DNA from: Streptomyces aureus
GTDB lineage: Bacteria; Actinomycetota; Actinomycetes; Streptomycetales; Streptomycetaceae
Reading direction: 5' to 3'
Assembly (NCBI RefSeq): GCF_000725495.1
Contig: NZ_JNZD01000004.1
Coordinates: 434,001-498,000, forward strand
DNA: 64,000 nucleotides
Part shown: piece after piece, positions 8,743 to 18,400 of the stretch
Layout: every line of letters begins with the position of its first letter
How positions within the stretch are numbered: the stretch's first letter is position 1
Position numbers and translations under genes: made by a program
Notes under the pieces: generated by a model
What the model was told of the DNA's origin: nothing
Seen by the model: the letters and a program-made list of their open reading frames with translations, nothing else
The model's database searches: none

Positions 8743-8928
8743 CAGGGGTGGTGCGGAGTCGGTGCACTGAGCGCCGTCGTCGACCCGCGCCGGCGGCGCC
8801 CGGGCCGCCGAACGCGGCCGGCTCGCCCGGGTCGTGTTCCAGGGCGGATCCTTGAAGATGGCCGGATCCTGGTTCTCGACGTGGCCGGGTGCTCGTGGGG
8901 CCCGGACACATGGCGAGAGGAGCGGACG

Positions 8929-10350
8929 GTGCGTGACATCCTCCCCGCGCTGCGCGCCTGGTACGCGGCCGGTTCGCCCTTCGGGCTGGCCACGGTGGTG
9001 GCGGTCAGCCGCAGCGCGCCCCGCGACCCGGGCGCCGCCATGGCGGTCGGCCCCGGTGACGAGGTCGTCGGCAGTGTGTCCGGCGGTTGTGTCGAGGGGG
9101 CGGTCTTCGAGGTGGCCAAGGAGGTGATCGCCTCCGGCGAGGCCCGTCTGGAGACGTTCGGCTACAGCGACGAGGACGCCTTCGCCGTGGGGCTGACCTG
9201 CGGCGGAGAGATCACGGTCCTGGTCCGCCGGGTCTCGCCCGCCGACGATCCGACCTTCGGCGCGGTGGCCGACTCGGTGACGGCGGGCCGCCCGGTCACG
9301 ACGGCGACACTGGTCGACGGGGCCGCCCCTCGCGGAGCCACGCTGGCCGTGTGGCCCCTGCCTGGACCGGACCCCGGGCCGGCGACCCCGGGCCCGGGGG
9401 TTCAGGAGGCGGGGATTCAGGAGCCGGGGGCTGAGGGGCCGGGTGCACAGGGGCCGGACAGTCAGGGGCCGGACCCGGCAGACCCGGACCGGGCAGACCC
9501 GGACCGGGCGGACCAGGGCCTGGGGGCCCGAGACTTGGACGCCCAGGAGCCGAGGACTCCGGACTCGGCCGCCCCGGACCCGGCGGACCCGGGCCAAGGG
9601 GCCCAGGACCTGGGGGCTCCTGGCCCGGTCGCCCCCGCTTCGGACCGCCGTACCGGACCACCCGGGGGCGCCGACCCCGACCACGGCATTGCCGGTTCGC
9701 TCGGGCGTGCCGGACTGGATCGGGTCGTGGCCGCCGACGTGCGGGCCGGTGCGGTGCCGGGGGGCACGGGACTGCGCCACTACGGACCGGACGGTGAGCG
9801 GTGCGGGAACGCCGTCACCGTCTTCGTGCGGTCCTTCGCTCCCCCGCCGCGCATGCTCGTCTTCGGCGCCGTCGACTACGCGGCCGCCGTGGCCCGCGTC
9901 GGCGGCTTCCTCGGCTACCGGGTCACGGTGTGCGACGCCCGCCCGGCCTTCGCGACCCCCCGGCGGTTCCCCTCCGGGGTCGAGGTCGTCGTGGACTGGC
10001 CGCACCGCTATCTGAGCGGCCAGGCGACCGACGAGCGCACGGTGATCTGCGTCCTGACCCACGACCCCAAGTTCGACGTGCCCGTGCTGGAGGAGGCACT
10101 GCGCCGCCCGGCCGCGTACGTGGGGGCGATGGGCAGCCGCCGCACCCACGACGACCGTCTGGAAAGGCTGCGCGCGGCCGGGGTCCCGGAGCCCGCGCTG
10201 GCCCGGCTGCGCTCCCCCGTCGGCCTCGACCTCGGAGCCCGTACGCCCGAAGAGGTGGCCGTGTCCGTCGCCGCGGAGATCGTCGCCCTGCGCCGGGGTG
10301 GCAGCGGGGTGCCGCTCACGGCTCGGACCGGGGCGATCCATCCCCGTTGA
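8929..10350 (+). CDS. XdhC/CoxI-family protein with a low-complexity insert
   Basis: XdhC-like proteins bind molybdenum cofactor, add the sulfur ligand and load it into xanthine dehydrogenase-type enzymes in the cytoplasm. The N-terminal XdhC/CoxI domain is clear ('ATVVAVSRSAPRDPGAAM', 'SGGCVEGAVF', 'CGGEITVLV'). The C-terminal Rossmann domain follows ('MLVFGAVDYAAAVARVGGFLG', 'VICVLTHDPKFDVPVLEEAL', 'YVGAMGSRRTHDDR', 'GLDLGARTPEEVAVSVAAEI'). Between them, about residues 145-240, lies a Pro/Gly/Asp/Ala-rich degenerate repeat unusual for the family. GTG at 8929 has GAGAGGAGC upstream at normal spacing, giving 473 residues. No xanthine dehydrogenase or CO dehydrogenase subunit lies in the window, so the client enzyme must be elsewhere. 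Confidence 0.88.
   Translation: MRDILPALRAWYAAGSPFGLATVVAVSRSAPRDPGAAMAVGPGDEVVGSVSGGCVEGAVFEVAKEVIASGEARLETFGYSDEDAFAVGLTCGGEITVLVRRVSPADDPTFGAVADSVTAGRPVTTATLVDGAAPRGATLAVWPLPGPDPGPATPGPGVQEAGIQEPGAEGPGAQGPDSQGPDPADPDRADPDRADQGLGARDLDAQEPRTPDSAAPDPADPGQGAQDLGAPGPVAPASDRRTGPPGGADPDHGIAGSLGRAGLDRVVAADVRAGAVPGGTGLRHYGPDGERCGNAVTVFVRSFAPPPRMLVFGAVDYAAAVARVGGFLGYRVTVCDARPAFATPRRFPSGVEVVVDWPHRYLSGQATDERTVICVLTHDPKFDVPVLEEALRRPAAYVGAMGSRRTHDDRLERLRAAGVPEPALARLRSPVGLDLGARTPEEVAVSVAAEIVALRRGGSGVPLTARTGAIHPR
9375..9640 (+). repeat. In-frame degenerate 15-bp repeat inside the XdhC-like gene
   Basis: Units of 15 bp such as CAGGAGCCGGGGGCT, GAGGGGCCGGGTGCA and CAGGGGCCGGACAGT follow one another and then drift into GACCCGGACCGGGCA-type units. 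They encode pentapeptides like Q-E-P-G-A and D-P-D-R-A. The array stays in frame and lies between the two conserved domains, so it forms a long flexible linker. Confidence 0.75.
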
Positions 10351-10497
10351 CCGGGGTACGGGGGTCGGACGCCGCGCGGCGGCAGGCGGTCGAGCGGCGA
10401 TGCGTACCGCAGACTGGTGTCCGGCGCCCTGCCGACACAAGGTCAGTCGCCGCGACGGCAGGCGGTGCGGCGGCACGCGGTGCAGCGGCGAACCGGC

Positions 10498-10711
10498 CCC
10501 GCTGGCCGGCACCCGACGGCCCGACGGCGGGCGCCCGGCGGCCGGTGCCCGGCGGACGGTGTCCGATGGCCGGCGCCCGGCGGACGGTGTCCGGTGTCCG
10601 GCGCCCGGCGCCCGGCGGCCGGTGTCCGATGGCCGGCACCCGACGGCCGGCACCCGACGGCCGGCACCCGACGGCCGGCACCCGACGGCCGGCGGCCGGC
10701 GGCCGCGGGGG
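10498..10711. repeat. 14-bp minisatellite between XdhC-like and phosphoesterase genes
   Basis: Four perfect copies of GGCCGGCACCCGAC occupy 10631-10686. Degenerate copies (GGCCGGTGTCCGAT, GGCGCCCGGCGGAC and similar) extend the array back to about 10500. The 361-bp interval between the convergent genes has no convincing coding frame; apparent long frames here are products of the repeat. The first part (10351-10497) holds nothing recognisable. Confidence 0.8.
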
Positions 10712-11236
10712 TCACCCGCCGCCGTGTCGGGCGCCTCGCGGCGGCAACCGGTGCAGAGTCACCTCGGCCAGTCGGCCGTCGTCGGTCACCGTCGCGGTCA
10801 TGTACGTGCAGAACGGCTCCCGGCGGCGGTCGGTCGGGGAGCCGGGGTTGAGCAGGCGCAGGCCGGAGGGCGCGGTGCTGTCCCACGGGATGTGGCTGTG
10901 GCCGAAGACCAGGACGTCGAGGTCGGGGAAACGCAGCGCGCAGCGCTCCTCGCGGCCCCGGGCGGCGCCGGTCTCGTGGACGACGCCGAGGCGCAGGCCG
11001 CCCAGGTCGGCGCGGGCGGTCTCGGGGAGGCGGGCCCGCAGGGCGGGGCCGTCGTTGTTGCCGTGGACCCCGACGAGCCGGCGCGAACGGGCCTCCAGCA
11101 GATCGAGGGTCGCGGTGTCCACCCAGTCCCCCGCGTGGACGACGACATCGGCGGAGGGGAGTTCGTCGAGCAGGGCGGAGGGCAGCTCCCGGGCCCGCTT
11201 GGGCAGATGGGTGTCGGACATGAGCAGGAGTCGCAC
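10712..11236 (-). CDS. YfcE-type metallophosphoesterase
   Basis: This 174-residue calcineurin-like phosphoesterase of the small MJ0936/YfcE type has the metal-binding series 'MSDTH' (Asp8, His10), 'VHAGDW' (Asp37), 'HGNND' (Asn60 region) and 'FGHSHIP'. The family hydrolyses phosphodiesters such as bis-pNPP or cyclic nucleotides with two metals; the physiological substrate is not known. GTG at 11236 is preceded by GAGGTGAGACC, a good ribosome binding site. It is in line with but 89 bp beyond the SpoIIE gene that ends at 11326. Confidence 0.87.
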   Translation of the reverse strand: MRLLLMSDTHLPKRARELPSALLDELPSADVVVHAGDWVDTATLDLLEARSRRLVGVHGNNDGPALRARLPETARADLGGLRLGVVHETGAARGREERCALRFPDLDVLVFGHSHIPWDSTAPSGLRLLNPGSPTDRRREPFCTYMTATVTDDGRLAEVTLHRLPPRGARHGGG

Positions 11237-11325
11237 GGTCTCACCTCGTCGCCGGGGCCGTCACCTGGCGGGCCGGCGTCGGCCTCCTGGTCCGCCGGTC
11301 ACGTCGTGGTCCGGCGTCCGCCCCG

Positions 11326-13881
11326 TCAGTCGAGCGCGATCTCGCTCCACACCTGTTTGCCGCCGCTCACCGGCACCGTGCCCCAGGTCGCCGACATCGC
11401 CTCGACGAGCAGGATGCCACGGCCCCCGGTGGCCTCCCAGCCGATGCTGGTGGGCTTGATCGGCGTGCGGGGCGAGTTGTCGGCGACCGCGATGCGCAGA
11501 CGGTGGTTGACGAGGGTGAGGTCGAGCCTGACCTGGCCGTCGGTGTGCACCAGGGCGTTGGTGACGAGCTCGGAGACGATCAGCAGGGCGGCGTCCGTGT
11601 ACGCGCCGACGCCCCAGCTGCGCAGCGCGCGGCGGGTGTAGCGGCGGGCGTGACGGACCGCCTCGGGGACGCGCCACACGGTCCAGCTCTCGCGCAGCGG
11701 CAATACCTCCATGCCGTCGTAGCGCATGAGCAGCAGGGCCACGTCGTCGCTGCGGTTGGCGCCGGTCAGCAGTTCGTCGGCGACGAGCCCGAGGTGGGCG
11801 GGGTCGGATCCGGCCAGCCCCTCGGCGAGCCGCTTCAGGCCGTCCTCGACGTCGACCTCGACGGACTCGACCAGGCCGTCGGTGGTCAGCGCGACGATGG
11901 TGCCCGGCTGGAGCCGCATCGGACTCATCGGGAAGTCGGTCTGCCGGATGACGCCGAGCGGGGGGCCGGTCTCCGACTCGGGGACCTCGGTACGGCCGTT
12001 CGGGTGACGCAGCACGGGCGGGATGTGTCCGGCGCGCACGTACCAGGCGGACCCCTCCTCCATGTCGATGTCGACGTAGCAGCAGGTGGCGAACAGGTCG
12101 GTCTCGAGGTCGAGCAGGAGCCGGTTGGCGTGCGAGACCACCACGTCGGGCGGGTGGCCCTCGACGGCGTAGGCGCGCAGGGCGGTGCGCATCTGGCCCA
12201 TGACGGTCGCGGCGGAGGCGTTGTGTCCCTGGACGTCGCCGATGACGAGGGCGACATGGTTGTCGGGCAGCGGGATGACGTCGTACCAGTCGCCGCCGAC
12301 GTCCAGGCCGGAGGTGGTGGGGAGGTAGCGGGCGACGGCGACCGCGCCGGGCAGCCGGGGCAGCCGGCGCGGGAGCAGGGTGCGCTGGAGCATGCCGATC
12401 AGCTCGTGCTCGGCGTCGAAGGCGTGGGCGCGCACCAGGGCCTGTCCGGCGAGGCCGGCGGAGGCGGTGAGCAGGGCCCGCTCCTCGGGGCCGAACTCGT
12501 GCGGGGTGTCCCAGCCGATGAGGCAGGCGCCCGCCATGCGGCCGCCCGCAGGCAGCGGGAGGACGGCGAGGCCGCCGGGGCCGACCTCGGACAGGGCGGG
12601 TTCCAGGTCGGCTCCGGCGGGCCAGATCGCGGGCCGTCCCTCGTTGAGGGCCGCCGCGAGCGTGGGCATGGCCCGCACGGGTGCGTCGGGCCATTCCGAG
12701 CGCCATTCGCTGCGCCACAGCTCCGGCCAGTATTCGGGCTGCGGTGGGTCCAGGAGCGTGACGACGAGCCGGTCGCCCTCCAGCTCGGCGACGGCGATCC
12801 GGTCGGCCTGGAGGGGTTTGCGCAGGGCGGCGACGACGGCCTGGCCGACGTCGCGGACGGTGCCGGCGGTGGCGAGGGAGGCGGCGAGCCGCTGGACGCG
12901 GCCCACGTCGTTCAGGCCGGAGCGCAGTTTGGAGGCGTCGGAGACGGTGCCCACGAGCCGGGCGGGCCGGCCCTCGGCCGAGGGCAGCAGCCGGGCGCGC
13001 AGTCGGAGCCACTTGTGACCGCCGGACGGCTGGAGGATACGGAACTCCAGCTCGCGGTCGCCGACGGAGGTGTGGTCGGGTTCGACGGCGGACATCAGGG
13101 CCGGGAGGTCCTCGGGCACGGCCATCGACAGCAGGGTCTCGACCTTGCCGTCGAAGGCGGTGGTCGAGAGCCCGAACAGGTCGAGCACCTCACGGTCGAC
13201 CTCGACGTGCCCGGTGTCCATGGCGAGGCTGAAGGAGTTGGCGGGCAGCCCCGACGTGTCGTCGGGCGGCGGTGCCGGCGGGCAGACGACGGCCTCGGCG
13301 AGCATGCCGAGGCAGGCCCGGTCCTCGGGGCCGAAGCCCCCGGCGGCCTCGCTCACCGCGACGAGACAGCCGTTGTCGGGCAGGGGCAGCACGGCCAGGG
13401 AGAAGTCCCGGGACGCCAGCCGCCGGGCGTCGGCGCAGTGGGCGAGTTCGTCCGGGCCGAGCCAGCAGGGCCGTCCCGAGCGCAGGGCCTCGGCCGCCGG
13501 GGAGGCCCCGGACAGGGGGTAGCTGTCGCGGAGCCCGTACAGCGTCCTGGGCACCCCCGCGGACTCGGCCAGATGCAGTTCACCGCCGCTCACACTCGGT
13601 GAGTACACGGCGGCGACGGTCGCACCGGTGAAGACGAGTGCCTGCTCGAGCAGGCGGTGCAGCCGTTCGCGCGGGTCGAGATCCGCGGTGAGCGTCTTCA
13701 GGGCAAGTTCGGCACGCGACGTTCTCGTTCCGCGTTCCGCAGCACCCTCACTGACCACGCCGTCATTACAGCGCTTCCCGGGCTCGGGCGCAGCCCCTGT
13801 GACCGTTCCGGACGCGTCGGGCCTGGGGTGGAGCCCGTGCGGCACGGCCGATCGAACGAAATCGAATCCGTCGTGATTCAT
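11326..13881 (-). CDS. GAF-PAS-GAF-SpoIIE phosphatase with C-terminal HATPase kinase
   Basis: This 851-residue cytoplasmic protein appears to combine a partner-switching phosphatase and kinase. An N-terminal GAF-like domain (about 55-180) is followed by a PAS domain (about 190-310), a second GAF (about 330-490) and a PP2C-type SpoIIE domain. The last begins with 'LLPRRLPRLPGAVAVARYLP' and contains 'DVGGDWYDVI', '[13 protein letters not shown]', 'YVRAGHIPPVL' and 'LTTDGLVES'. It ends in an RsbW-like HATPase ('SELVTNALVHTDG', 'VADNSP', 'GRGILLVEAM'). Such proteins control anti-sigma factor antagonists. ATG at 13881 has only a weak GGTGGGAA site; a GTG inside (near 13758) is possible. It is divergent from another SpoIIE protein that lacks the kinase domain. 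Confidence 0.88.
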   Translation of the reverse strand: MNHDGFDFVRSAVPHGLHPRPDASGTVTGAAPEPGKRCNDGVVSEGAAERGTRTSRAELALKTLTADLDPRERLHRLLEQALVFTGATVAAVYSPSVSGGELHLAESAGVPRTLYGLRDSYPLSGASPAAEALRSGRPCWLGPDELAHCADARRLASRDFSLAVLPLPDNGCLVAVSEAAGGFGPEDRACLGMLAEAVVCPPAPPPDDTSGLPANSFSLAMDTGHVEVDREVLDLFGLSTTAFDGKVETLLSMAVPEDLPALMSAVEPDHTSVGDRELEFRILQPSGGHKWLRLRARLLPSAEGRPARLVGTVSDASKLRSGLNDVGRVQRLAASLATAGTVRDVGQAVVAALRKPLQADRIAVAELEGDRLVVTLLDPPQPEYWPELWRSEWRSEWPDAPVRAMPTLAAALNEGRPAIWPAGADLEPALSEVGPGGLAVLPLPAGGRMAGACLIGWDTPHEFGPEERALLTASAGLAGQALVRAHAFDAEHELIGMLQRTLLPRRLPRLPGAVAVARYLPTTSGLDVGGDWYDVIPLPDNHVALVIGDVQGHNASAATVMGQMRTALRAYAVEGHPPDVVVSHANRLLLDLETDLFATCCYVDIDMEEGSAWYVRAGHIPPVLRHPNGRTEVPESETGPPLGVIRQTDFPMSPMRLQPGTIVALTTDGLVESVEVDVEDGLKRLAEGLAGSDPAHLGLVADELLTGANRSDDVALLLMRYDGMEVLPLRESWTVWRVPEAVRHARRYTRRALRSWGVGAYTDAALLIVSELVTNALVHTDGQVRLDLTLVNHRLRIAVADNSPRTPIKPTSIGWEATGGRGILLVEAMSATWGTVPVSGGKQVWSEIALD

Positions 13882-14057
13882 GCGTTTCCCACCGTGCTCT
13901 CCCGGCCGGGGTGACCGTTCGTGTTCCGCTCGGGCGGGACAGGGCGCCGCCGGGTCGCGGTGCGGGTCGGCTCGCCGTGCGCGATGGGCCTCCAGGGAGG
14001 AGCCTTGATCTCTGGAGGTGCGGAGGCCGTGGACGGCTCCGCGAGGAGGTGGTCGCC

Positions 14058-16217
14058 GTGTCCGAGGGGCAGGAGACCGCGCAGGCGCCGGCGATGACCC
14101 CGGCCCCGGTGGGACGTCCGCTGCTGTCGCTGGCCCTGGCCGCGATGCTGGACGACGTGCACGCGCACTCGGGAGCCGTCTATCTGCTCGCCTCCCAGGA
14201 GCCGGTGCTGGAGATGACGGTCTCGGCCGGGCTGCCCCGGGCCTTCGCCGCACCCTGGGAGCGCGTGGGGCTCAGCGCGCCGATCCCGGTCGCCGAGGCG
14301 GTGCGCAAGCGGCGGCTGGTCTGGGTGGGGGGCGAGCACGAGATGGCCCGCAGGTTCCCCCGGATCGCGGTGGTGCTCCCGTACCCCTTCGCGCTCGCCG
14401 CGCTGCCGGTTGCGACGGCGGGCACCGTGTACGGCGCCGTCTACGTGACCTGGCCCGGCTCCCATCCCCCGGAGCTGTCCGACCGGGAGCGCGAACGTCT
14501 GACCGCGGCCTGCGACCGGCTCGCGCTGCGCCTGGAGCGGGCGGCCGCGGAGAAACGCCCGCTGCACCCCGAGCCCGACCTCCTGACGGCGTCGGCCACG
14601 GCGCCGGGCGGCACGCTCGGCTCGGTGGAGGCCACACGGATGGTGGGGCGGCTGCCGTACGGGCTGTGCTCGCTGGATCTGCACGGGCGGGTCGGCTTCG
14701 CCAACGCGGCGACGGCCGAGCTGCTCGGCGTGCCCGTCAGCGCCCTGCTGGGCACCCAGCTGTGGGCGGCGGTGCCGTGGCTGAACGACCCGGTCTACGA
14801 GGACCGTTACCGGGCGGCGCTGATCAGCCAGCACGTGACCTCGTTCGTGGCGCTGCGCCCGCCGGGCGAGTGGCTCTCCTTTCGTATGTATCCGAGTACG
14901 AACGGGCTGAGCGTGCGGATCTCGCGGGCCAGGCCGGTGTCCGAGATGACGCGGGCGGGACCGCAGCGGCGCGACGGCAGCCCGCGGCTGGTGACGATCT
15001 CCCACGTGCTGAGCCTGGCGAGCGCGCTGACGGAGGCGGCGGGCGTGCAGGACGTGGTGCAGCTGGTGGCGGACGAGATCTCGCCCGCCGTCGGCAGCCA
15101 GTCGCTGGTGGTCCTCGCCAGCCGGGCCGGTCGCATGCACGTGCTCGGGCACCGCGGCTATCCGGACGCGCGGGTCGTGGAGCGGTTCAACGGGCTGCCG
15201 CTGAGCGAGCCGACCCCGGGCACCCAGGCGCTGAACACCGGTGTGCCCGCGTTCTTCGACTCGCGCGAGCAGCTGGAGCGGCTGTATCCGTCGCCGAACG
15301 CGACCCCGGACGGCATGGGCGCGTGGGCGTACCTGCCGCTGGTCGCCTCCGGGCGGCCGGTGGGCACCTGTGTCCTCGGGTACGCACAGTCCCACCACTT
15401 CGCGGCCGACGAGCGGGCGGTGCTGACCAGCCTGAGCGGGCTGATCGCGCAGGCGCTGGAGCGGGCCCTGCTGTACGACGCCAAGCTCCAGCTGGCCACG
15501 GGCCTTCAGGCGGCGCTGCTGCCGGCCTCGCTGCCGCCGCTGGCCTCGGTCGAGGCGGCGGCGCGCTATCTGCCCGCGACCCAGGGCATGGAGATCGGCG
15601 GGGACTTCTACGACCTGGTGTCCTTCGACGGGCGGGCGGCCGCGGTGATCGGGGACGTGCAGGGGCACAACGTGACCGCGGCGGGGCTGATGGGGCAGAT
15701 CCGCACCGCGGTCCGCGCGTACACGGCGGTGGGCCAGGCTCCGGAGGAGGTGATGGGGAGCACCAACCGGCTGCTCATCGACCTGGGCGCGGAGCTCTTC
15801 GCCAGCTGTCTGTATCTGCGTCTGGACCCGGCGCGCGGGGTCGCCGTGATGTCCCGGGCGGGGCATCCGCCGCCGCTGCTGCTGCGCCCGGACGGCAAGG
15901 TGAAGGCGCTCGACCTGGCCGGCGGTCCGCTGCTGGGGATCGACGCGCACGCCGTCTATCCGACGACGGAGGTGCCGCTGGTCCCCGGGTCCGTGCTCGC
16001 CCTCTACACCGACGGTCTGATCGAGACGCCCGGGGTGGACATCGAGGACGCGCTCGCCGACCTCGCGCGACGGCTCGGGGCGAACGGGCACCGGCCGCTG
16101 GACGAGCTGGCCGACACGCTGCTCCAGCGGGGCGAGGGGGCCGCGCAGGAACGGCCGGACGACGTGGCGCTGCTGCTGTTGCGGGTACGGACGCACGACG
16201 GGACCGGCGCCGGATGA
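14058..16217 (+). CDS. GAF-PAS-GAF-SpoIIE phosphatase without kinase domain
   Basis: This is a 719-residue multi-sensor protein phosphatase. The order is an N-terminal GAF-like domain (about 15-170), PAS (about 190-300, '[20 protein letters not shown]'), GAF (about 320-480) and a PP2C/SpoIIE catalytic domain ('[20 protein letters not shown]', '[10 protein letters not shown]', '[13 protein letters not shown]', '[12 protein letters not shown]', 'LYTDGLIE', '[11 protein letters not shown]'). The protein stops right after that domain, so unlike its divergent neighbour it has no HATPase module. GTG at 14058 follows GAGGAGG at 8 nt. Its first GAF strongly resembles that of other streptomycete SpoIIE sensors. 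It probably dephosphorylates an anti-anti-sigma protein in response to a small molecule or redox signal. A perfect 13-bp hairpin follows. Confidence 0.9.
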   Translation: MSEGQETAQAPAMTPAPVGRPLLSLALAAMLDDVHAHSGAVYLLASQEPVLEMTVSAGLPRAFAAPWERVGLSAPIPVAEAVRKRRLVWVGGEHEMARRFPRIAVVLPYPFALAALPVATAGTVYGAVYVTWPGSHPPELSDRERERLTAACDRLALRLERAAAEKRPLHPEPDLLTASATAPGGTLGSVEATRMVGRLPYGLCSLDLHGRVGFANAATAELLGVPVSALLGTQLWAAVPWLNDPVYEDRYRAALISQHVTSFVALRPPGEWLSFRMYPSTNGLSVRISRARPVSEMTRAGPQRRDGSPRLVTISHVLSLASALTEAAGVQDVVQLVADEISPAVGSQSLVVLASRAGRMHVLGHRGYPDARVVERFNGLPLSEPTPGTQALNTGVPAFFDSREQLERLYPSPNATPDGMGAWAYLPLVASGRPVGTCVLGYAQSHHFAADERAVLTSLSGLIAQALERALLYDAKLQLATGLQAALLPASLPPLASVEAAARYLPATQGMEIGGDFYDLVSFDGRAAAVIGDVQGHNVTAAGLMGQIRTAVRAYTAVGQAPEEVMGSTNRLLIDLGAELFASCLYLRLDPARGVAVMSRAGHPPPLLLRPDGKVKALDLAGGPLLGIDAHAVYPTTEVPLVPGSVLALYTDGLIETPGVDIEDALADLARRLGANGHRPLDELADTLLQRGEGAAQERPDDVALLLLRVRTHDGTGAG

Positions 16218-16222
16218 GGAGC

Positions 16223-16252
16223 GGTCCGGCCCTCCCGCCGGAGGGCCGGACC
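16223..16252. terminator. Bidirectional terminator between SpoIIE and protease genes
   Basis: GGTCCGGCCCTCC and GGAGGGCCGGACC form a perfect 13-bp stem around a CGCC loop, 6 bp after the SpoIIE stop and 72 bp from the end of the convergent protease gene. Confidence 0.85.
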
Positions 16253-16323
16253 TGTCCACTGTCGACCGGAATTCCCTGTTCCGTTGGCCGTTCAGTGGTT
16301 CTTGGCCGCCGGGGTCACCGGCA

Positions 16324-17706
16324 TCACGGCGTGGACACGAGGCCCGAACCGTCACCCGAGGCCGCGGCCGATTGCTGGGCCGCCGCACCGGAGTTGTGGT
16401 GCTTGCGGTGGCGGTGGTGCGTGCCGTTCTGGCCGGCACCCGCACCCGCCGCGTCGCTGGCGGCCGCGCTCGGGTCCGCCGCGCCGGTGGCGCCCGCGCT
16501 CGGGTCGGCCGTCTCGCCGGTGCCCGGGTCGGCCGCACTCGGGTCGGCCGCGCTCGCGCTCGGGTCCGCCGCGCCGCCGGCGCCCGCGCCCGCGTCTCCG
16601 GCGCCCAGCGTCGCGCCGACCGCCGCCAGGGCGGTGGTGACGGGCTGGAAGAAGGTCTCGCCGCCGGCCGTGCAGTCACCGCTGCCGCCGGAGGTCAGAC
16701 CGACCGCGCCGCCGTCCTGGGTGAACAGGGAGCCGCCGCTGTCGCCGGGCTCGGCGCACACGTCGGTCTGGATGAGGCCCGTGACGGTGCCCTCCGGGTA
16801 GTTCACGGTGGCGTTGAGACCGGTCACGTTGCCGTCGTGCAGACCCGTGGTGCTGCCCATCCGGAAGACCTGCTGGCCCACGGCCGCGTCCACGGCCGCG
16901 TTGATCTGGACGCTCTGCCCGTTGCCGACGTTGACGGCGCTGTTCGTCTGGGTCGCCGGGTCGTCGTACTTGACGAGGGAGAAGTCGCCGTTGCCGGGGA
17001 AGGTCGCCTGGTCGACGGTGGCGATCGGCGCGCCGTTCTGCGAGTCCGACCAGTTGGCGGCGGCGACACCGCAGTGGCCCGCGGTGAGGAAGGCGGGGGT
17101 GCCGTCGCCCGCGGTGACGTTGAAGCCCAGCGAGCAGCGCGCGTTGCCGCCGAAGATGGCGTCACCGCCGTCGACGAAGGTCTTGAGGGTTCCCGCGGAC
17201 TTGGAGAGCGTCGCGACGCCGGAACCGAGGCCCTTGACGGTGGACTCCACCGTGTTCCACTTGTCGCCCGTGACGGTGGAGTCCGCGGTCACGCGGATCT
17301 CGTTGGTCTTCGGGTCGACGGACCACGCGGTGCCCGGGATCGACGCGTCGGTCTTGAGCGTCTTGGCGGCGGTCTGCAGCGCCGCGGTGCTGTTCTGCAC
17401 CTGGTGGGCGACCGCTCCGGCCTTCTCGACCTGGTCGACGGCGTTGCTGTTGTTACCGACGACGTTCACGACGAGCTGCTTCTGCTGCGCGTCGTAGTAC
17501 GAGCCGGCGTAGGCGTCACCCAGTTGGGTGGCCAGCATGGAGGCGACGTTCGAGATGTCGTTCGTCTTGAACGTTCTGGGAGTGGCGGCGTCCCCGTTCG
17601 ACTGCGAGGCGTTGGCGTTGGGCAGCAGCAGAGCGGCCGCTCCGAGCGCCGCGACGCCTCCCACCGCGATGGCGGCCTTGCGCTTGGGTATCCGTTTGTG
17701 ACTCAA
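16324..17706 (-). CDS. Streptogrisin-like S1 serine protease with long low-complexity tail
   Basis: This 460-residue secreted chymotrypsin-fold protease has a signal peptide (MSHKRIPKRKAA, hydrophobic 11-32), an alpha-lytic-type propeptide (about 45-180) and a mature domain from about residue 181. The triad is His211 ('TAGHC'), Asp241 ('GDFSLV') and Ser323 ('GDSGGS'); Cys191-Cys212 and Cys317-Cys345 probably form disulfides. The catalytic domain ends near 368. A further ~90 residues of Ala/Gly/Asp-Pro-Ser repeats and a basic His/Arg/Lys patch follow, absent from streptogrisins A/B and perhaps wall-associated. The start codon appears to be TTG at 17706, backed by AGGAGG at 7-nt spacing. No neighbour suggests a specific target. 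Confidence 0.92.
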   Translation of the reverse strand: MSHKRIPKRKAAIAVGGVAALGAAALLLPNANASQSNGDAATPRTFKTNDISNVASMLATQLGDAYAGSYYDAQQKQLVVNVVGNNSNAVDQVEKAGAVAHQVQNSTAALQTAAKTLKTDASIPGTAWSVDPKTNEIRVTADSTVTGDKWNTVESTVKGLGSGVATLSKSAGTLKTFVDGGDAIFGGNARCSLGFNVTAGDGTPAFLTAGHCGVAAANWSDSQNGAPIATVDQATFPGNGDFSLVKYDDPATQTNSAVNVGNGQSVQINAAVDAAVGQQVFRMGSTTGLHDGNVTGLNATVNYPEGTVTGLIQTDVCAEPGDSGGSLFTQDGGAVGLTSGGSGDCTAGGETFFQPVTTALAAVGATLGAGDAGAGAGGAADPSASAADPSAADPGTGETADPSAGATGAADPSAAASDAAGAGAGQNGTHHRHRKHHNSGAAAQQSAAASGDGSGLVSTP

Positions 17707-17930
17707 CTCTTGACCTCCTGGGGACGGGGTCGATGCCGCGTCCGGCAGCTGACTAGGGGGGCGCCTGGTTGCCTGTTGATACGCGCGTTCCGCACGGGGT
17801 GTTCAACTGCGCTTGCAAATCGCGGGAGTTGGTTTCACCAAAGCCGCCGATTGCGGAGTCAACCGGTCCATTTCCTCCGCCGGAAGATCCCCGGAGCGGG
17901 GGCGGGCTCCCGGAGCGGGCAGGGGGAACA

Positions 17931-18353
17931 ATGCGCCGTATGACACTGACCCCCGTCGAAGCCGACAAGATCCTCGCCGACAACTTCGCCCCCTGGGTGC
18001 TCGATCTCGGTCTGTCCGTCGTGGAGCTGGACGAGCGCCGCGCGGTGCTGCGGCTGCCGTGGTCCGCGCGGCTCGCCCGGGAGGGCGGCTCCCTGTCGGG
18101 CCAGGCCCTGATGGCCGCCGCGGACACGGCGACGGTCGTCGCGGTCTCCGCGGCCCGCGGCGGCTTCGTCCCCATGACGACCGTTCAGCAGTCCACGAGC
18201 TTCCAGCGGGCGGTGACGGACGCGGACGTGCTGATCGAGGTGGTCCTGACCAAACTGGGCCGCCGCATGGCCTTCGCCGACATCACCATGACGGCCGAGG
18301 GGTCGGCGGAGATCGCCGCCCGGGCGAGCACGGTGTACGCGATCCTCGGCTGA
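17931..18353 (+). CDS. PaaI-type hotdog thioesterase
   Basis: This 140-residue single-domain hotdog protein is of the PaaI/YdiI thioesterase group, which hydrolyses acyl- or phenylacetyl-CoA-type thioesters. The family pattern is seen in 'REGGSLSGQALMAAADTA' (helix region) and in the beta strands 'MTTVQQSTSFQRAV' and 'GRRMAFADITM'. ATG at 17931 has AGGGGG about 6 nt upstream; ATG at 17940 is an alternative. It is divergent from the protease and not obviously in an operon, so the physiological substrate is unknown. Confidence 0.82.
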   Translation: MRRMTLTPVEADKILADNFAPWVLDLGLSVVELDERRAVLRLPWSARLAREGGSLSGQALMAAADTATVVAVSAARGGFVPMTTVQQSTSFQRAVTDADVLIEVVLTKLGRRMAFADITMTAEGSAEIAARASTVYAILG

Positions 18354-18400
18354 ACGGCCCCGGCGGCCGCCGCCGTACCCGCCGCACCCCTTGGCCGGCG

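Noticed and set aside
8572..10653. Apparent ~690-residue minus-strand gene over the XdhC-like gene and the minisatellite
   Set aside because: Its sequence is a translation of the repeats (R-R-P-A-P-G-type) and of the antisense of XdhC; no start signal or domain.
10631..10686. CRISPR array
   Set aside because: Four 14-bp copies are directly adjacent with no spacers and no cas genes.
10443..10886. Repeated 'RRPAPGGR'-type frames in the 14-bp minisatellite
   Set aside because: A 14-bp unit shifts frame with each copy, so open frames here are a consequence of lacking stops in GC-rich repeats.
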